From: an uncultured Collinsella sp.
GTDB lineage: Bacteria; Actinomycetota; Coriobacteriia; Coriobacteriales; Coriobacteriaceae
Direction: 5' to 3'
NCBI GenBank assembly: GCA_902493855.1
Contig: CABUQV010000003.1
Coordinates: 69,551 to 133,550, forward strand
Length of the DNA stretch: 64,000 bases
The number at the start of each line of letters is the position of its first letter. The stretch's first letter is position 1. Under the pieces are notes generated by a model. That model made no database searches. It was not told the DNA's origin and saw nothing but the letters and a program-made list of their open reading frames with translations. The position numbers and the translations under genes were made by a program. Shown here one piece after another: positions 1-9,169 of the stretch.

Positions 1-47
1 TTTAGTGTGCCTTTTACAGGAATCTTACCGTTCGCCGAATAATTTCT

Positions 48-56
48 TGCTATCAT
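48..56 (+). promoter_or_regulatory. Extended -10 element upstream of adhE
   Basis: The nonamer TGCTATCAT (TGC plus the -10 hexamer TATCAT) lies 41 bases before the adhE ATG. No good -35 hexamer sits 16-18 bases upstream, which is typical of extended -10 promoters. The same nonamer occurs in the better-supported rpsB promoter of this window. The adhE ribosome binding site AAGGAG follows, 5-6 bases before the ATG. Confidence 0.4.
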
Positions 57-96
57 GCAAGGCGTAGGGTAAATCTCCGATCGCAAGGAGACACAA

Positions 97-2745
97 ATGG
101 TGAAAAAGTCACCGGAAAACACTACTCCCGCAATTGTGGACAACGTAGAGGCGCTTGAGGCTAAGCTCGCTCAGATGCGAGAGGCCCAGGCGCTTTTTGC
201 TACGTACACGCAGGAGCAGGTCGACAAGATCTTCTATGAGGCCGCCATGGCCGCCAACAAGGCTCGTATCCCGTTGGCGAAGATGGCCATCGAGGAGACC
301 GGCCGCGGCGTTCTTGAAGACAAGGTCATCAAGAACCACTACGCCGCAGAGTACATCTACAACGCTTACAAGAACACCAAGACCTGTGGTGTCCTGGAGC
401 GCGACGAGGCTTACGGCATCACCAAGATCGCCGAGCCCATCGGCATCGTGGGCGCCGTCATCCCGACGACCAACCCCACCTCCACCGCGATCTTCAAGAC
501 GCTGATCAGCCTGAAGACCCGCAACGCCATCATCATCTCCCCGCACCCGGCTGCCGCCAAGTGCACCATCGCCGCCGCCAAGCTCGTGCTTGACGCCGCC
601 GTCAAGGCTGGTGCCCCCGAGGGCATCATCGGCTGGGTCGATGTCCCCTCCATCGAGCTGACCAACATGGTCATGCGCGACGTCGACATCATCCTCGCCA
701 CCGGCGGCCCGGGCATGGTCAAGGCTGCATACTCCTCGGGCAAGCCCGCCCTGGGCGTCGGCGCCGGTAACACCCCGGTCGTCATCGACGACACCGCCGA
801 CGTGCTGCTCGCCGTCAACTCCATCATCCACTCCAAGACCTTCGACAACGGCATGATCTGCGCTTCCGAGCAGTCCGTGACCGTCATCGACACCATCTAT
901 GACCAGGTTAAGGCCGAGTTCCAGAAGCGCGGCTGCTACTTCGTCAAGCAGGGTGCCGAGATGGAGGCCCTGCGTGCCGCCATGTTCAAGAACGGTGCCC
1001 TCGATCACCGTATCCCCGGCATGGCTGCCGCCAAGATCGCCGAGCTCGCCGGCATCGAGGTTCCTGCCAAGACCAAGATCCTGATCGCCGAGGTCACCTC
1101 CACCGACCCCGCCAAGGAGGAGTTCTCCCACGAGAAGCTCTCCCCGGTCCTGGCCATGTATCACGCCAAGGACTTCCAGGAGGCCGTCGACAAGGCCGAG
1201 CACCTGGTGCTCGCCGGTGGCCCGGGCCACACCGCCTCTCTGTACGTGCACCCCGCCCAGGCCGAGAAGATCAGCCTGTTCGAGCACGTCATGAAGGCCT
1301 GCCGTATCGTCATCAACACCCCGTCCTCGCACGGTGGCATCGGTGACCTGTACAACTTTGGCATGAAGCCGTCTCTGACCCTGGGCTGCGGCTCCTGGGG
1401 CGGCAACTCCGTCTCCGAGAACGTTGGGGTGAAGCACTTGATCAACGTTAAGACTGTGGCCGAGCGCCGTGAGAACATGCTGTGGTTCCGCGCTCCCGAG
1501 AAGGTCTACTTCAAGAAGGGTTCCACGCCCGTCGCCCTCGACGAGCTTGGCAACGTCATGGGCAAGAAGCGCGCCTTCATCGTCACCGACCAGTTCCTCT
1601 TCAAGAATGGCAACACCCGCGCCATCGAGGCCAAGCTCGACGAGATGGGCATCGCCCACGACTGCTTCTACGACGTCGAGCCCGATCCGTCGCTGCAGTG
1701 CGCACGTCGCGGCGCCAAGCAGATGGCTCTCTTTGAGCCGGACGTCATCATCGCCGTCGGCGGTGGCTCCGCTATGGACGCCGGCAAGATCATGTGGATG
1801 ATGTACGAGCACCCCGAGTGCAAGTTTGAGGACATGGCCATGGACTTCATGGACATCCGCAAGCGTATCTTCACCTTCCCCGAGATGGGCAAGAAGGCCT
1901 ACTTCGTCGCCGTCCCGACCTCTTCGGGTACCGGCTCCGAGTGCACGCCGTTCGCCATCATCACCGACAAGGAGACCGGCATCAAGTGGCCGCTCGCCGA
2001 CTACGCGCTGCTCCCCAACATGGCTATCGTCGACGCCGACAACTGCATGACCGCCCCGCGCGGCCTGACCGCTGCCTCCGGCATCGACGTCATGACCCAC
2101 GCCATCGAGTCCTACGTCTCCATCATGGCTTCCGACTACACCAAGGGCCTCTCCGAGCGCGCTGCTAAGCTCGTCTTCGAGAACCTGCCCTCCAGCTTCA
2201 CGAACGGTGCCAAGGACCCGCACGCCCGCGAGGAGATGCACAACGCCTCCTGCATGGCCGGTATGGCCTTCGCCAACGCCTTCCTGGGCCTCAACCACTC
2301 CATGGCCCACAAGCTCGGCGCTTTCCATCACCTGCCCCACGGCCTCGCCAACGCCGTCATCCTGACTCGCGTCATGCGCTACAACGCCGCCGAGGCTCCC
2401 GTCAAGATGGGTACCTTCTCCCAGTATCCTTACCCCAACGCACTGCACAACTACGCCGAGATGGCCAAGTACTGCGGCATCGAGGGCAAGGACGACAAGG
2501 AGGTCTTCGAGAACTTCATCACGAAGCTCGAGGAGCTCAAGGACTTCATCGGCGTCAAGAAGACCATCGCCGACTACGGTGTTGACGAGCAGTACTTCCT
2601 CGACACCCTCGACGAGATGACCGAGCAGGCATTCAACGACCAGTGCACCGGCGCTAACCCGCGCTACCCGCTCATGAGCGAGATCAAGGAGCTCTACCTG
2701 GACGCCTACTACGGCCGCGAGCCCCAGGACTACGCCGTCTGCTAG
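97..2745 (+). CDS. adhE: Bifunctional acetaldehyde-CoA/alcohol dehydrogenase AdhE
   Basis: This enzyme reduces acetyl-CoA to acetaldehyde and then to ethanol, using two NADH, and so regenerates NAD+ during fermentation. It has 882 residues, the usual AdhE length. The N-terminal aldehyde dehydrogenase domain (about 1-450) has its catalytic cysteine in the NGMICASEQ context at residue 255. The C-terminal iron-dependent alcohol dehydrogenase domain (about 460-870) has GGGS at 555-558 and the histidine-rich metal region NHSMAHKLGAFHHLPHG at 733-749. In this family the protein assembles into long spirosome filaments. The start is supported by AAGGAG upstream. It is probably transcribed alone from the extended -10 at 48-56. 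I see no Rex-type operator I would defend. Confidence 0.97.
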   Translation: MVKKSPENTTPAIVDNVEALEAKLAQMREAQALFATYTQEQVDKIFYEAAMAANKARIPLAKMAIEETGRGVLEDKVIKNHYAAEYIYNAYKNTKTCGVLERDEAYGITKIAEPIGIVGAVIPTTNPTSTAIFKTLISLKTRNAIIISPHPAAAKCTIAAAKLVLDAAVKAGAPEGIIGWVDVPSIELTNMVMRDVDIILATGGPGMVKAAYSSGKPALGVGAGNTPVVIDDTADVLLAVNSIIHSKTFDNGMICASEQSVTVIDTIYDQVKAEFQKRGCYFVKQGAEMEALRAAMFKNGALDHRIPGMAAAKIAELAGIEVPAKTKILIAEVTSTDPAKEEFSHEKLSPVLAMYHAKDFQEAVDKAEHLVLAGGPGHTASLYVHPAQAEKISLFEHVMKACRIVINTPSSHGGIGDLYNFGMKPSLTLGCGSWGGNSVSENVGVKHLINVKTVAERRENMLWFRAPEKVYFKKGSTPVALDELGNVMGKKRAFIVTDQFLFKNGNTRAIEAKLDEMGIAHDCFYDVEPDPSLQCARRGAKQMALFEPDVIIAVGGGSAMDAGKIMWMMYEHPECKFEDMAMDFMDIRKRIFTFPEMGKKAYFVAVPTSSGTGSECTPFAIITDKETGIKWPLADYALLPNMAIVDADNCMTAPRGLTAASGIDVMTHAIESYVSIMASDYTKGLSERAAKLVFENLPSSFTNGAKDPHAREEMHNASCMAGMAFANAFLGLNHSMAHKLGAFHHLPHGLANAVILTRVMRYNAAEAPVKMGTFSQYPYPNALHNYAEMAKYCGIEGKDDKEVFENFITKLEELKDFIGVKKTIADYGVDEQYFLDTLDEMTEQAFNDQCTGANPRYPLMSEIKELYLDAYYGREPQDYAVC

Positions 2746-2763
2746 TTTTAGCACGGTTATTTG

Positions 2764-2800
2764 CGGCGGGGGTGCACGGGTGTACGCACGCCCCCGCCGT
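2764..2800 (+). terminator. GC-rich hairpin after adhE
   Basis: CGGCGGGGG (2764-2772) pairs with CCCCCGCCG (2791-2799) around an 18-base loop. The hairpin lies between the adhE stop and the next gene. The following U-tract is weak (TTGCTTCT), so termination may be partial and allow readthrough into the phosphotransferase gene. Confidence 0.45.
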
Positions 2801-2832
2801 TGCTTCTATCGCATCGTTGAAAGGATGCAATC

Positions 2833-3597
2833 ATGCTGCTCCCCGATTCCAAGACCGAGCTCGTCCGTCGCGGCAACAAGGTCGTTTACGACCTGGGCGA
2901 CAAGATCGTCAAGGTCTTTAACGAGACCAAGCCCGTCTCCGACGTGTTCAACGAGGCTTTGAATCTTGCCCGCATCAATGAGTGCGGCATCCGCAGCCCC
3001 AAGGCTCTCGAGGTTTCCCAGCTCGAGAACGCCAACGGCTGGGCGCTCGTGACCGAGAAGGTTCCGGGCACCACCCTTGCCGAGAAGATGACTGCCGAGC
3101 CCCAGCGCTTTGGTGAGTACCTCGAGATGTTCGTCGATCTCCAGATCGAGATCCACGGCTACACCTCCCCGCTGCTCAACCGTCAGCGCGACAAGTTCGC
3201 CCGCATGATCGACAGCCTTGATCAGCTCAATGCCACCACGCGCTACAACCTTCAGGAGCGTCTGGACGGCATGACCAAGGAGTTCAAGGTCTGCCACGGC
3301 GACTTCAACCCCTCCAACGTCATCGTCGGCGACGACGGCCAGCTCTATGTGTGCGACTGGGCACACGCCACCCAGGGCTCCCCTGCTGCCGACGTTGCCA
3401 CCACCTACCTGCTCTTCGCCCTCAACAGCAAGGACCAGGCCGAGGCCTACCTGGAGCTCTACTGCGACCGCGCCGACATGCCCATGCAGGTCGTGCGTCA
3501 GTGGACGAGCATCGTCGCCGCTTCCGAGCTCGCTCGTAAGCGCAACGTGAACGATGAGTTCCTGAAGAACTGGATCGACGTCGTCGATTATCAGTAA
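2833..3597 (+). CDS. Aminoglycoside phosphotransferase-fold (APH-like) small-molecule kinase
   Basis: This 254-residue protein has a protein-kinase-like fold of the APH/choline-kinase superfamily. The catalytic loop HGDFNPSN spans residues 155-162, with the catalytic Asp at 157 and the metal-binding Asn at 162. The second metal-binding Asp is D175 in the VCDWA segment. An N-terminal lobe with beta strands and a conserved Lys region (DKIVKVFN) precedes it. The substrate cannot be read from the sequence; relatives phosphorylate antibiotics, choline, thiamine or sugars, and resistance should not be assumed. AAGGA precedes the ATG. It lies 87 bases after adhE and ends at a strong terminator. Confidence 0.8.
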   Translation: MLLPDSKTELVRRGNKVVYDLGDKIVKVFNETKPVSDVFNEALNLARINECGIRSPKALEVSQLENANGWALVTEKVPGTTLAEKMTAEPQRFGEYLEMFVDLQIEIHGYTSPLLNRQRDKFARMIDSLDQLNATTRYNLQERLDGMTKEFKVCHGDFNPSNVIVGDDGQLYVCDWAHATQGSPAADVATTYLLFALNSKDQAEAYLELYCDRADMPMQVVRQWTSIVAASELARKRNVNDEFLKNWIDVVDYQ

Positions 3598-3630
3598 TAT
3601 CTGAGCGATTTATTTCGCATCGGAGGCACT

Positions 3631-3672
3631 AAGGAAACCCCGCAGCTCGCATGGGCTGCGGGGTTTCCTTTT
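3631..3672 (+). terminator. Intrinsic terminator after the APH-like kinase gene
   Basis: Perfect inverted repeat AAGGAAACCCCGCAGC / GCTGCGGGGTTTCCTT with a 7-9 base loop, followed by TT. It closes the plus-strand adhE-kinase unit. Confidence 0.85.
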
Positions 3673-3695
3673 AACACTTGAGCGTGCCGACAAGA

Positions 3696-3745
3696 TAAAA
3701 GGACGGCCCCGCATCTCCCCGATCTGGAGAAATGCAGGGGCCGTC
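3696..3745 (-). terminator. Intrinsic terminator after proS
   Basis: GGACGGCCCC (3701-3710) with GCAT pairs with ATGC-AGGGGCCGTCC (3732-3745). On the minus strand the stem is followed by TTTTAT. It faces the plus-strand terminator at 3631-3672, so the two converging units are insulated from each other. Confidence 0.8.
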
Positions 3746-3776
3746 CCGTATATCGAACTACAAGCGAAATCGCCGA

Positions 3777-5498
3777 TTAACGGCGGGCCGCCTTCACAAG
3801 CTCGGCAACCTTGGTGACGACCTCGTCGATCGCCACGTCCTCGCGCTCGCCCGTGGCACGGTCCTTGAGCTCGACGGTGCCGTTCTTAAGGCCACGCTTG
3901 CCGAGCACCACCTGATACGGGAAGCCCATAAGGTCGTTGTCGGCAAACTTAAAGCCGGGACGCTCATCGCGATCGTCGACGACAACCTCGATACCCTCGG
4001 CGCACAGGCCATCAACGATCTGCTCGCAGACGGAAGCGCACTCCTCCTTCTTGGGGTCGAGCGGAATCACCGCAACCTCGTACGGGGCAACGGAGACCGG
4101 CCAGACGATGCCGTGCTCGTCGTTGTGCTGCTCCACGACGGCAGCGAGCGAGCGAGAAACGCCCACGCCGTAGCAACCCATGATAAGCGGCTTCTCCTTG
4201 CCGTCCTCATCCATAAAGGTGGCACCCATGGCCTCGGAGTACTTGGTGCCCAGCTGGAAGACCTGGGAAACCTCGATGCCGCGAGCAGCAGAGAGCGGCT
4301 TGCCGCAGTGCGGGCAAGGATCGCCGGCAACGACGGTGACCAGGTCGGCCCACTCGTCGACGGTAAAGTCGCGCTCGGGGCAGGCACCGGTAAAGTGATA
4401 ATCGACCTCGTTGGCACCGCAGGCCCACTGCTTGGACTCGCGCAGGCTCTCGTCGCACACCAGACGGATGCCCTCGGGCAGGTTGACCGGTCCGATAAAG
4501 CCCTTGTGCAGGCCGTTCGCCTGAAGCTCCTCATCGGTCATCATGCGATAGCCCTTGCCAAAGACATGCTCGGCCTTGCAGTCGTTGAGTTCATGATCGC
4601 CCGGAACGATGGCCACGATAGGCTTGCCCTCAGCGTCGATGAGTGCCAGCGACTTGCGCGTGCCGTTCTCGGGGAAGCCGAAGAACTTTGCAACGGCCTC
4701 GATGGTGCCCATACCCGGAGTCTCGACCTTGGTAAGCGTACCGTCGCCAGGACCCTCGGTCACAACGACCTTGGTACTTGCGGCCTCGTCATCGGCAGCA
4801 AAGCCGCACTCGTCGCAGTAGACGAGCGAGGCCTCACCGGCGTCGGCCAAAGCCATGTACTCGACGGAGGTGTCGCCACCGATCTCGCCGGAGTCGGCGA
4901 CAACGGGCAGAGCCTTGATGTAGCAGCGCTCGCAGATGTTGGCGTAGGCCTGCTTCATCTTGTCGTACTCCTCCTGCAGACTCTCCTGCGTGGCAGAGAA
5001 GCTGTAGGCGTCCTTCATGATGAACTCGCGACCGCGCATCAGGCCAAAGCGGGGACGGAACTCGTCGCGGAACTTGTCCTGGATGTGGTAGAGGTTAACG
5101 GGCAGTTGCTTGTAGGAACGCAGCTCATTGCGAACCAGGGCGGTCACGGTCTCCTCGTGCGTGGGGCCCAGCACGAACTCGCGGCCGTGGCGGTCATCGA
5201 AGCGCACGAGTTCCTTGCCATAGGCGTCGATGCGGCCGGACTCGCGCCATAGCTCAGCGTCGACCATAATGGGCATCATGAGCTCCTGGGCACCGGCGGC
5301 ATCCATCTCGTCGCGCACGATGTTCTCGATCTTGCGAATCGAGCGCCATGCGAGCGGCAGGTAGGAATACAGACCGGCGGCCTCCTTGCGGATCATGCCG
5401 GCACGGAGCAGCAGGCGGTGGCTGGCGAGCTCAGCGTCCGCCGGATCCTCTTTAAGCGTCGGCGCATAGAGCTTAGACATATACATTGCTCGGATCAT
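3777..5498 (-). CDS. proS: Prolyl-tRNA synthetase
   Basis: This class II synthetase charges tRNA-Pro. Its 573 residues match the bacterial-type ProS with an editing (INS) domain inserted between motifs 2 and 3. Motif 1 lies near the segment LLLRAGMIRKEAAGLYSYLP (about 29-48). The motif 2 region reads EFRPRFGLMRGREFIMKDAYS, and the anticodon-binding domain is C-terminal (VVVDDRDERPGFKFADND). The ATG at 5498 directly abuts the ispG stop codon and has GAGGAG six bases upstream, so the two genes are translationally linked. It is the last gene of the long minus-strand block and ends at a strong terminator. Confidence 0.97.
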   Translation of the reverse strand: MIRAMYMSKLYAPTLKEDPADAELASHRLLLRAGMIRKEAAGLYSYLPLAWRSIRKIENIVRDEMDAAGAQELMMPIMVDAELWRESGRIDAYGKELVRFDDRHGREFVLGPTHEETVTALVRNELRSYKQLPVNLYHIQDKFRDEFRPRFGLMRGREFIMKDAYSFSATQESLQEEYDKMKQAYANICERCYIKALPVVADSGEIGGDTSVEYMALADAGEASLVYCDECGFAADDEAASTKVVVTEGPGDGTLTKVETPGMGTIEAVAKFFGFPENGTRKSLALIDAEGKPIVAIVPGDHELNDCKAEHVFGKGYRMMTDEELQANGLHKGFIGPVNLPEGIRLVCDESLRESKQWACGANEVDYHFTGACPERDFTVDEWADLVTVVAGDPCPHCGKPLSAARGIEVSQVFQLGTKYSEAMGATFMDEDGKEKPLIMGCYGVGVSRSLAAVVEQHNDEHGIVWPVSVAPYEVAVIPLDPKKEECASVCEQIVDGLCAEGIEVVVDDRDERPGFKFADNDLMGFPYQVVLGKRGLKNGTVELKDRATGEREDVAIDEVVTKVAELVKAARR

Positions 5499-6581
5499 TT
5501 ATTTCTCCTCAATAAGTTTGTCGACCTCTGCCATAAGCGCGTCGACAATTTGGTCCTCAGCTACTTTACCAATGATCTGGCCATGCGAAAAGAGCAAGGC
5601 CTGACCACGTCCGCAAGCAACGCCCAGGTCGGCATCAGAAGCCTCACCGGGGCCATTAACGGCACATCCCATCACAGCGATAGAAAGCGGCGCGGAGTAG
5701 TTCTTAAGCCGCTCGGTGACCTCCTCGGCGATGGGAATGAGGTTAACCTGGCAGCGGGCGCACGTGGGGCACGAGACAATCTCGGGGCCACGGCGACGCA
5801 GGCCCAGCGACTGCAGAATACCCCAGGCAACCGGCGGCTCCTCAACCGGATCAGCTGTGAGCGAAACACGCATGGTGTCGCCAATGCCTTCGGAAAGCAA
5901 GATACCCAAGCCTACAGAGCTCTTGATGGTGCCCTGGAGCTTGGTCCCCGCCTCCGTCACGCCCAGGTGAAGCGGAACATGGGGAATCTCGCGCGACAGG
6001 GCGCGATAAGTATCAAGCGTCGTCTGTACACTATGGGCCTTGGCGGAAAGCACGATGTTGGTAAAGCCGCGGTCTTCAAAATGCTTGACAAAACGCTCGC
6101 TCGACATCACGAGCTTTTCGGGCTGCGTGAGGTCATCGCGCTCGGCGATATCCTGCTCAAGCGAACCGGCGTTGACACCGATGCGAATCGCACAGCCCGC
6201 AGCGCCGGCGGCGTCGATGACGGCATCGACCTTAGCCCAATCGCCGATATTGCCGGGATTAATGCGCAGCTTGGCGGCACCAGCCTCAACGGCACCAATG
6301 GCAAGCTTATGGTTAAAGTGGATATCGGCGACGATCGGCACCGGAGACTCGGCACAGATGGTGCGGAAACCCTCAAGCGCGGCCTCGGTGGGCACGCTCA
6401 CGCGCACGATATCGCAGCCAGCCTGCGCCAACGCGCACACTTGCGCAAGCGTTGCCTGGGCGTCGGCGGTATCGGTGCAAGTCATGGACTGAACCACGAC
6501 CGGCGCGCCGCCACCGATCTGTACGCCGCCCACACGCACGGGGTGCGTCAGGTCGCGCGGCAAAGGATGGGATAAAGACAA
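5499..6581 (-). CDS. ispG: 4-hydroxy-3-methylbut-2-en-1-yl diphosphate synthase (GcpE/IspG)
   Basis: IspG performs the penultimate step of the MEP isoprenoid pathway. It converts MEcPP to HMBPP using a 4Fe-4S cluster. The cluster cysteines are visible in SCPTCARC and CAVNGPGEA near the C-terminus, and the TIM-barrel N-terminus begins HPVRVGGVQIGGG. I chose the TTG at 6581 because AGGGGAG lies eight bases upstream and the product (360 residues) fits the family. A GTG at 6590 is the alternative. Longer versions overlap rseP and lack the family pattern. It lies 13 bases after rseP and directly before proS. With dxr nearby, two MEP enzymes share the operon. Confidence 0.95.
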   Translation of the reverse strand: MSLSHPLPRDLTHPVRVGGVQIGGGAPVVVQSMTCTDTADAQATLAQVCALAQAGCDIVRVSVPTEAALEGFRTICAESPVPIVADIHFNHKLAIGAVEAGAAKLRINPGNIGDWAKVDAVIDAAGAAGCAIRIGVNAGSLEQDIAERDDLTQPEKLVMSSERFVKHFEDRGFTNIVLSAKAHSVQTTLDTYRALSREIPHVPLHLGVTEAGTKLQGTIKSSVGLGILLSEGIGDTMRVSLTADPVEEPPVAWGILQSLGLRRRGPEIVSCPTCARCQVNLIPIAEEVTERLKNYSAPLSIAVMGCAVNGPGEASDADLGVACGRGQALLFSHGQIIGKVAEDQIVDALMAEVDKLIEEK

Positions 6582-6594
6582 TCCAAACACTCCC

Positions 6595-7956
6595 CTACAG
6601 AATAAATCGAAGGATGTCGGAACGAAGCATATAGACAAACAGCAGCGCAAAGAGCGCGATGCCCACATAGCTCACAATCGTCTGGACCTTGAGCGGAAGC
6701 TCGCGTCCCGCAATCTTTTGAATGATCTCGATGACCAGCTTACCGCCATCGAGTGGCGGGATGGGCAGCAGGTTCATAAAGCCAAGCGAGAACGAGATGA
6801 GGGCAGCAAACGAAAGGAACGTGGCAGGGCCGGCAGCAGCAGCCTGTGAGGACATAACGCTAATACCCACGATCGAAGAAGACTGATCGAGAATCTCCAT
6901 CGTATGCTGAGGCTGGAGCAGGCGCATCACGCCATCCGCTGTCTGCACGACATAGGAAAAGGAGAGGCGAGCCGACGTGATGGGGTCCAAACGGACTACC
7001 TCCGTAGAAGCATACACACCTAACCGCTCGTCCTCTTTGAGCGCAACCGAGGTCGAATGCTGCTTGCCGTCGCGCTCATACCCAATGGCGATATCGTCCT
7101 TACCGGCGGCCTTGCCGATAGCACCGTAGACGTCCATCCAAGTGGAACATGAGACACCGTCGACCGAAAGGATCGCATCACCGGCCTCGATACCCGCCTT
7201 GGCGGCAATAGACCCCTCGTCAACCTGACCGATCACGTTGGTGTCCATCGGCACGGTGACACCCGCAATGGAATAGATGCTCATAAGGAGCAAAAAACCC
7301 GTCAGGATATTGACGAGAATGCCCGCGAGCAGCATAAAGGCGCGCTTGAGAAAGCCCTGGCCCAGATAGGTATGCGAGCGCTCTTGCGCCAAGAAATCAG
7401 CCTCGCCGCACGGCAGCTCCCACACATCGCCCTCGGCAGTCGCATGCTCGCGATCGAACCGGCGGCCGTCAAAGGTGGTGTAACCCGCAGCGTCTCGAGG
7501 CAGTGTCTGATACTTGGTGGGATAGTAGCTCGGTGAGGGCTTCTCCCCTTCCTCATACCAAGGTGCAATGGAGCCCCAGCCCAGCAACAGAGCACAAGCC
7601 TCGAGCACATCCTCCTCGGAAAGCTCGAGCTCGACAGCAAGGTCGGCCACGGTCACGCGACCATGACGGTAGATAGCCGCGAGCACGCGATCGGCGCACG
7701 AGACATCGGTCGGATCCATACCGCAGATGGCAGCGTAGCCACCCAGCAGCAGCGGGGTCACGCCAAACTTGGTTCCAATGCGACGCGACGTGTAATGGAT
7801 GTCAAAGCGGCACGGCAGGCCCAAAAAGAACTCGGTCACACGGACGCCGCAGGCACGCGCCGCCAAAAAGTGGCCGCCCTCGTGCAAAAACACGAGGACG
7901 GAAAGCATCAGCAGGCCCCAAAAGACCGATGAAAGAACGCTCAGAACAGTATCCAT
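6595..7956 (-). CDS. rseP: Site-2 intramembrane zinc metalloprotease (RseP/M50 family) with an inserted domain
   Basis: This membrane protease is of the RseP/RasP type, which cleaves transmembrane segments such as anti-sigma factors or remnant signal peptides. The zinc motif HEGGH is at residues 25-29, inside the first membrane helix. A PDZ domain follows at about 230-320. The third-ligand motif is in LLPIPPLDGGKL near the C-terminus. Unusually, residues 80-195 form an insertion between the GGY strand and the second membrane segment. Residues 86-132 look like a winged-helix or helix-turn-helix unit (HGRVTVADLAVELELSEEDV). I chose the ATG at 7956; a TTG at 7971 is possible but too close to AAGGA. 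The substrate is unknown. Confidence 0.92.
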   Translation of the reverse strand: MDTVLSVLSSVFWGLLMLSVLVFLHEGGHFLAARACGVRVTEFFLGLPCRFDIHYTSRRIGTKFGVTPLLLGGYAAICGMDPTDVSCADRVLAAIYRHGRVTVADLAVELELSEEDVLEACALLLGWGSIAPWYEEGEKPSPSYYPTKYQTLPRDAAGYTTFDGRRFDREHATAEGDVWELPCGEADFLAQERSHTYLGQGFLKRAFMLLAGILVNILTGFLLLMSIYSIAGVTVPMDTNVIGQVDEGSIAAKAGIEAGDAILSVDGVSCSTWMDVYGAIGKAAGKDDIAIGYERDGKQHSTSVALKEDERLGVYASTEVVRLDPITSARLSFSYVVQTADGVMRLLQPQHTMEILDQSSSIVGISVMSSQAAAAGPATFLSFAALISFSLGFMNLLPIPPLDGGKLVIEIIQKIAGRELPLKVQTIVSYVGIALFALLFVYMLRSDILRFIL

Positions 7957-7981
7957 AAAACGAAAAAGCAATCCTTATGGG

Positions 7982-9169
7982 TTAGGAACGGGTTGCGGCG
8001 AGTACCTGCGCAGCCTTTTCACGCGCCCACGCATCGATGTCGCGAAGCTGCTCAAACGAATCGACAGCCTGCATATCGTGGGCATCCATGCAGGATTCCA
8101 CAATGCGATCGATATCGGTAAAGCTGCAGCCATCGTGCAGGAAGGCATCAACGGCGACCTCGTTGGCGGCATTGAGCACGCACGGCATGGTGCCGCCCGT
8201 CTTGCCGGCACGTTCGGCCAGCGCAAGGCAGCGGAAGGTATCCATATCGGTCGCGTCAAAGGTAAGCTGCCCCAACTCGCGGAAATCGATACGCGGAGCC
8301 GGAGTATCCCAACGCTCGGGATACGAGAAAGCAAACTGGATGGGAATGCGCATGTCGGAGGCACCGAGATGCGCCATCACGGAGCCGTCGGCAAACTCGA
8401 CCATGGAGTGAATCTTGGACTGGCGCTGGACGACCACGTTAATGAAATCGAGATCGCAGCCGAACAGATGCATGGCCTCGATACGTTCCAGACCTTTGTT
8501 CATGAGGGTGGCGGAGTCAATCGTGATCTTGGCACCCATAGCCCACGTAGGATGCGCCAGGGCATCAGCGCGCGTCACGCGATCGAGCTCGTCACGCGTG
8601 CGGCCAAAGAACGGGCCGCCCGAGCAGGTAAGCCAAATGCAGTGAGCCTCGCGCGGATTCTCGCCAAGATAGCACTGGTAGATGGCAGAATGCTCGGAGT
8701 CGACAGGGATAAGCTGGCCCGGCTGCGCCAACGGCATAAGCAGATCGCCACCGACGACGAGCGACTCCTTGTTGGCCAGGGCAAGACGCTTGTTCGAGGT
8801 CAGAGCAGCATGGCTCGCCTCGAGACCGGCAGCGCCCACGATGGCAACGAGCACGCAGTCGACATCATCGCGGCATGCGAGCTCGCACACGGCCTGCGCG
8901 CCAACGCCGAGTTCCGTGCCCTCGGGCAGTTCCTGCAGTACAGCGTCGACGCCATGGGAGGCGTCCGCCACGGCAACCGCCGGAACCGAGAACTCACGGG
9001 CAGCGGCAACGAGCTCGGGGGTGCTGGAGTTTACGGACAGCGCCGTCACCTGCAGGCGATCGGCATGCTGACGGCAAACGTCGAGCGCCTGAGTGCCGAT
9101 AGAACCCGTACAGCCCAGAATGGCAACACGAAGACGCCCATCGGGACCGTAGGTGGTCTGATAAGCCAT
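7982..9169 (-). CDS. dxr: 1-deoxy-D-xylulose 5-phosphate reductoisomerase
   Basis: Dxr converts DXP to MEP with NADPH, the first committed step of the MEP isoprenoid pathway. The protein has 395 residues. The N-terminal Rossmann motif is GCTGSIGTQALDV (about 19-31). The metal and substrate region reads VDSEHSAI, and the catalytic-loop region includes GSVMAHLGASDMRIPI. Its ATG overlaps the cdsA stop by one base (TAATG), a sign of translational coupling. GGAGG lies upstream inside cdsA. Products feed the undecaprenyl pathway whose synthase gene uppS lies two genes upstream. Confidence 0.97.
   Translation of the reverse strand: MAYQTTYGPDGRLRVAILGCTGSIGTQALDVCRQHADRLQVTALSVNSSTPELVAAAREFSVPAVAVADASHGVDAVLQELPEGTELGVGAQAVCELACRDDVDCVLVAIVGAAGLEASHAALTSNKRLALANKESLVVGGDLLMPLAQPGQLIPVDSEHSAIYQCYLGENPREAHCIWLTCSGGPFFGRTRDELDRVTRADALAHPTWAMGAKITIDSATLMNKGLERIEAMHLFGCDLDFINVVVQRQSKIHSMVEFADGSVMAHLGASDMRIPIQFAFSYPERWDTPAPRIDFRELGQLTFDATDMDTFRCLALAERAGKTGGTMPCVLNAANEVAVDAFLHDGCSFTDIDRIVESCMDAHDMQAVDSFEQLRDIDAWAREKAAQVLAATRS

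Noticed and set aside
109..2754. An 881-codon open frame antisense to adhE
   Set aside because: It is a mirror of GC-rich third positions in adhE; its product is low-complexity (Gly/Val/Leu/Asp-rich) with no family motif and no ribosome binding site.
2833..3597. Aminoglycoside resistance gene
   Set aside because: The fold is APH-like, but this superfamily covers many substrates and nothing in the sequence or context points to antibiotics.
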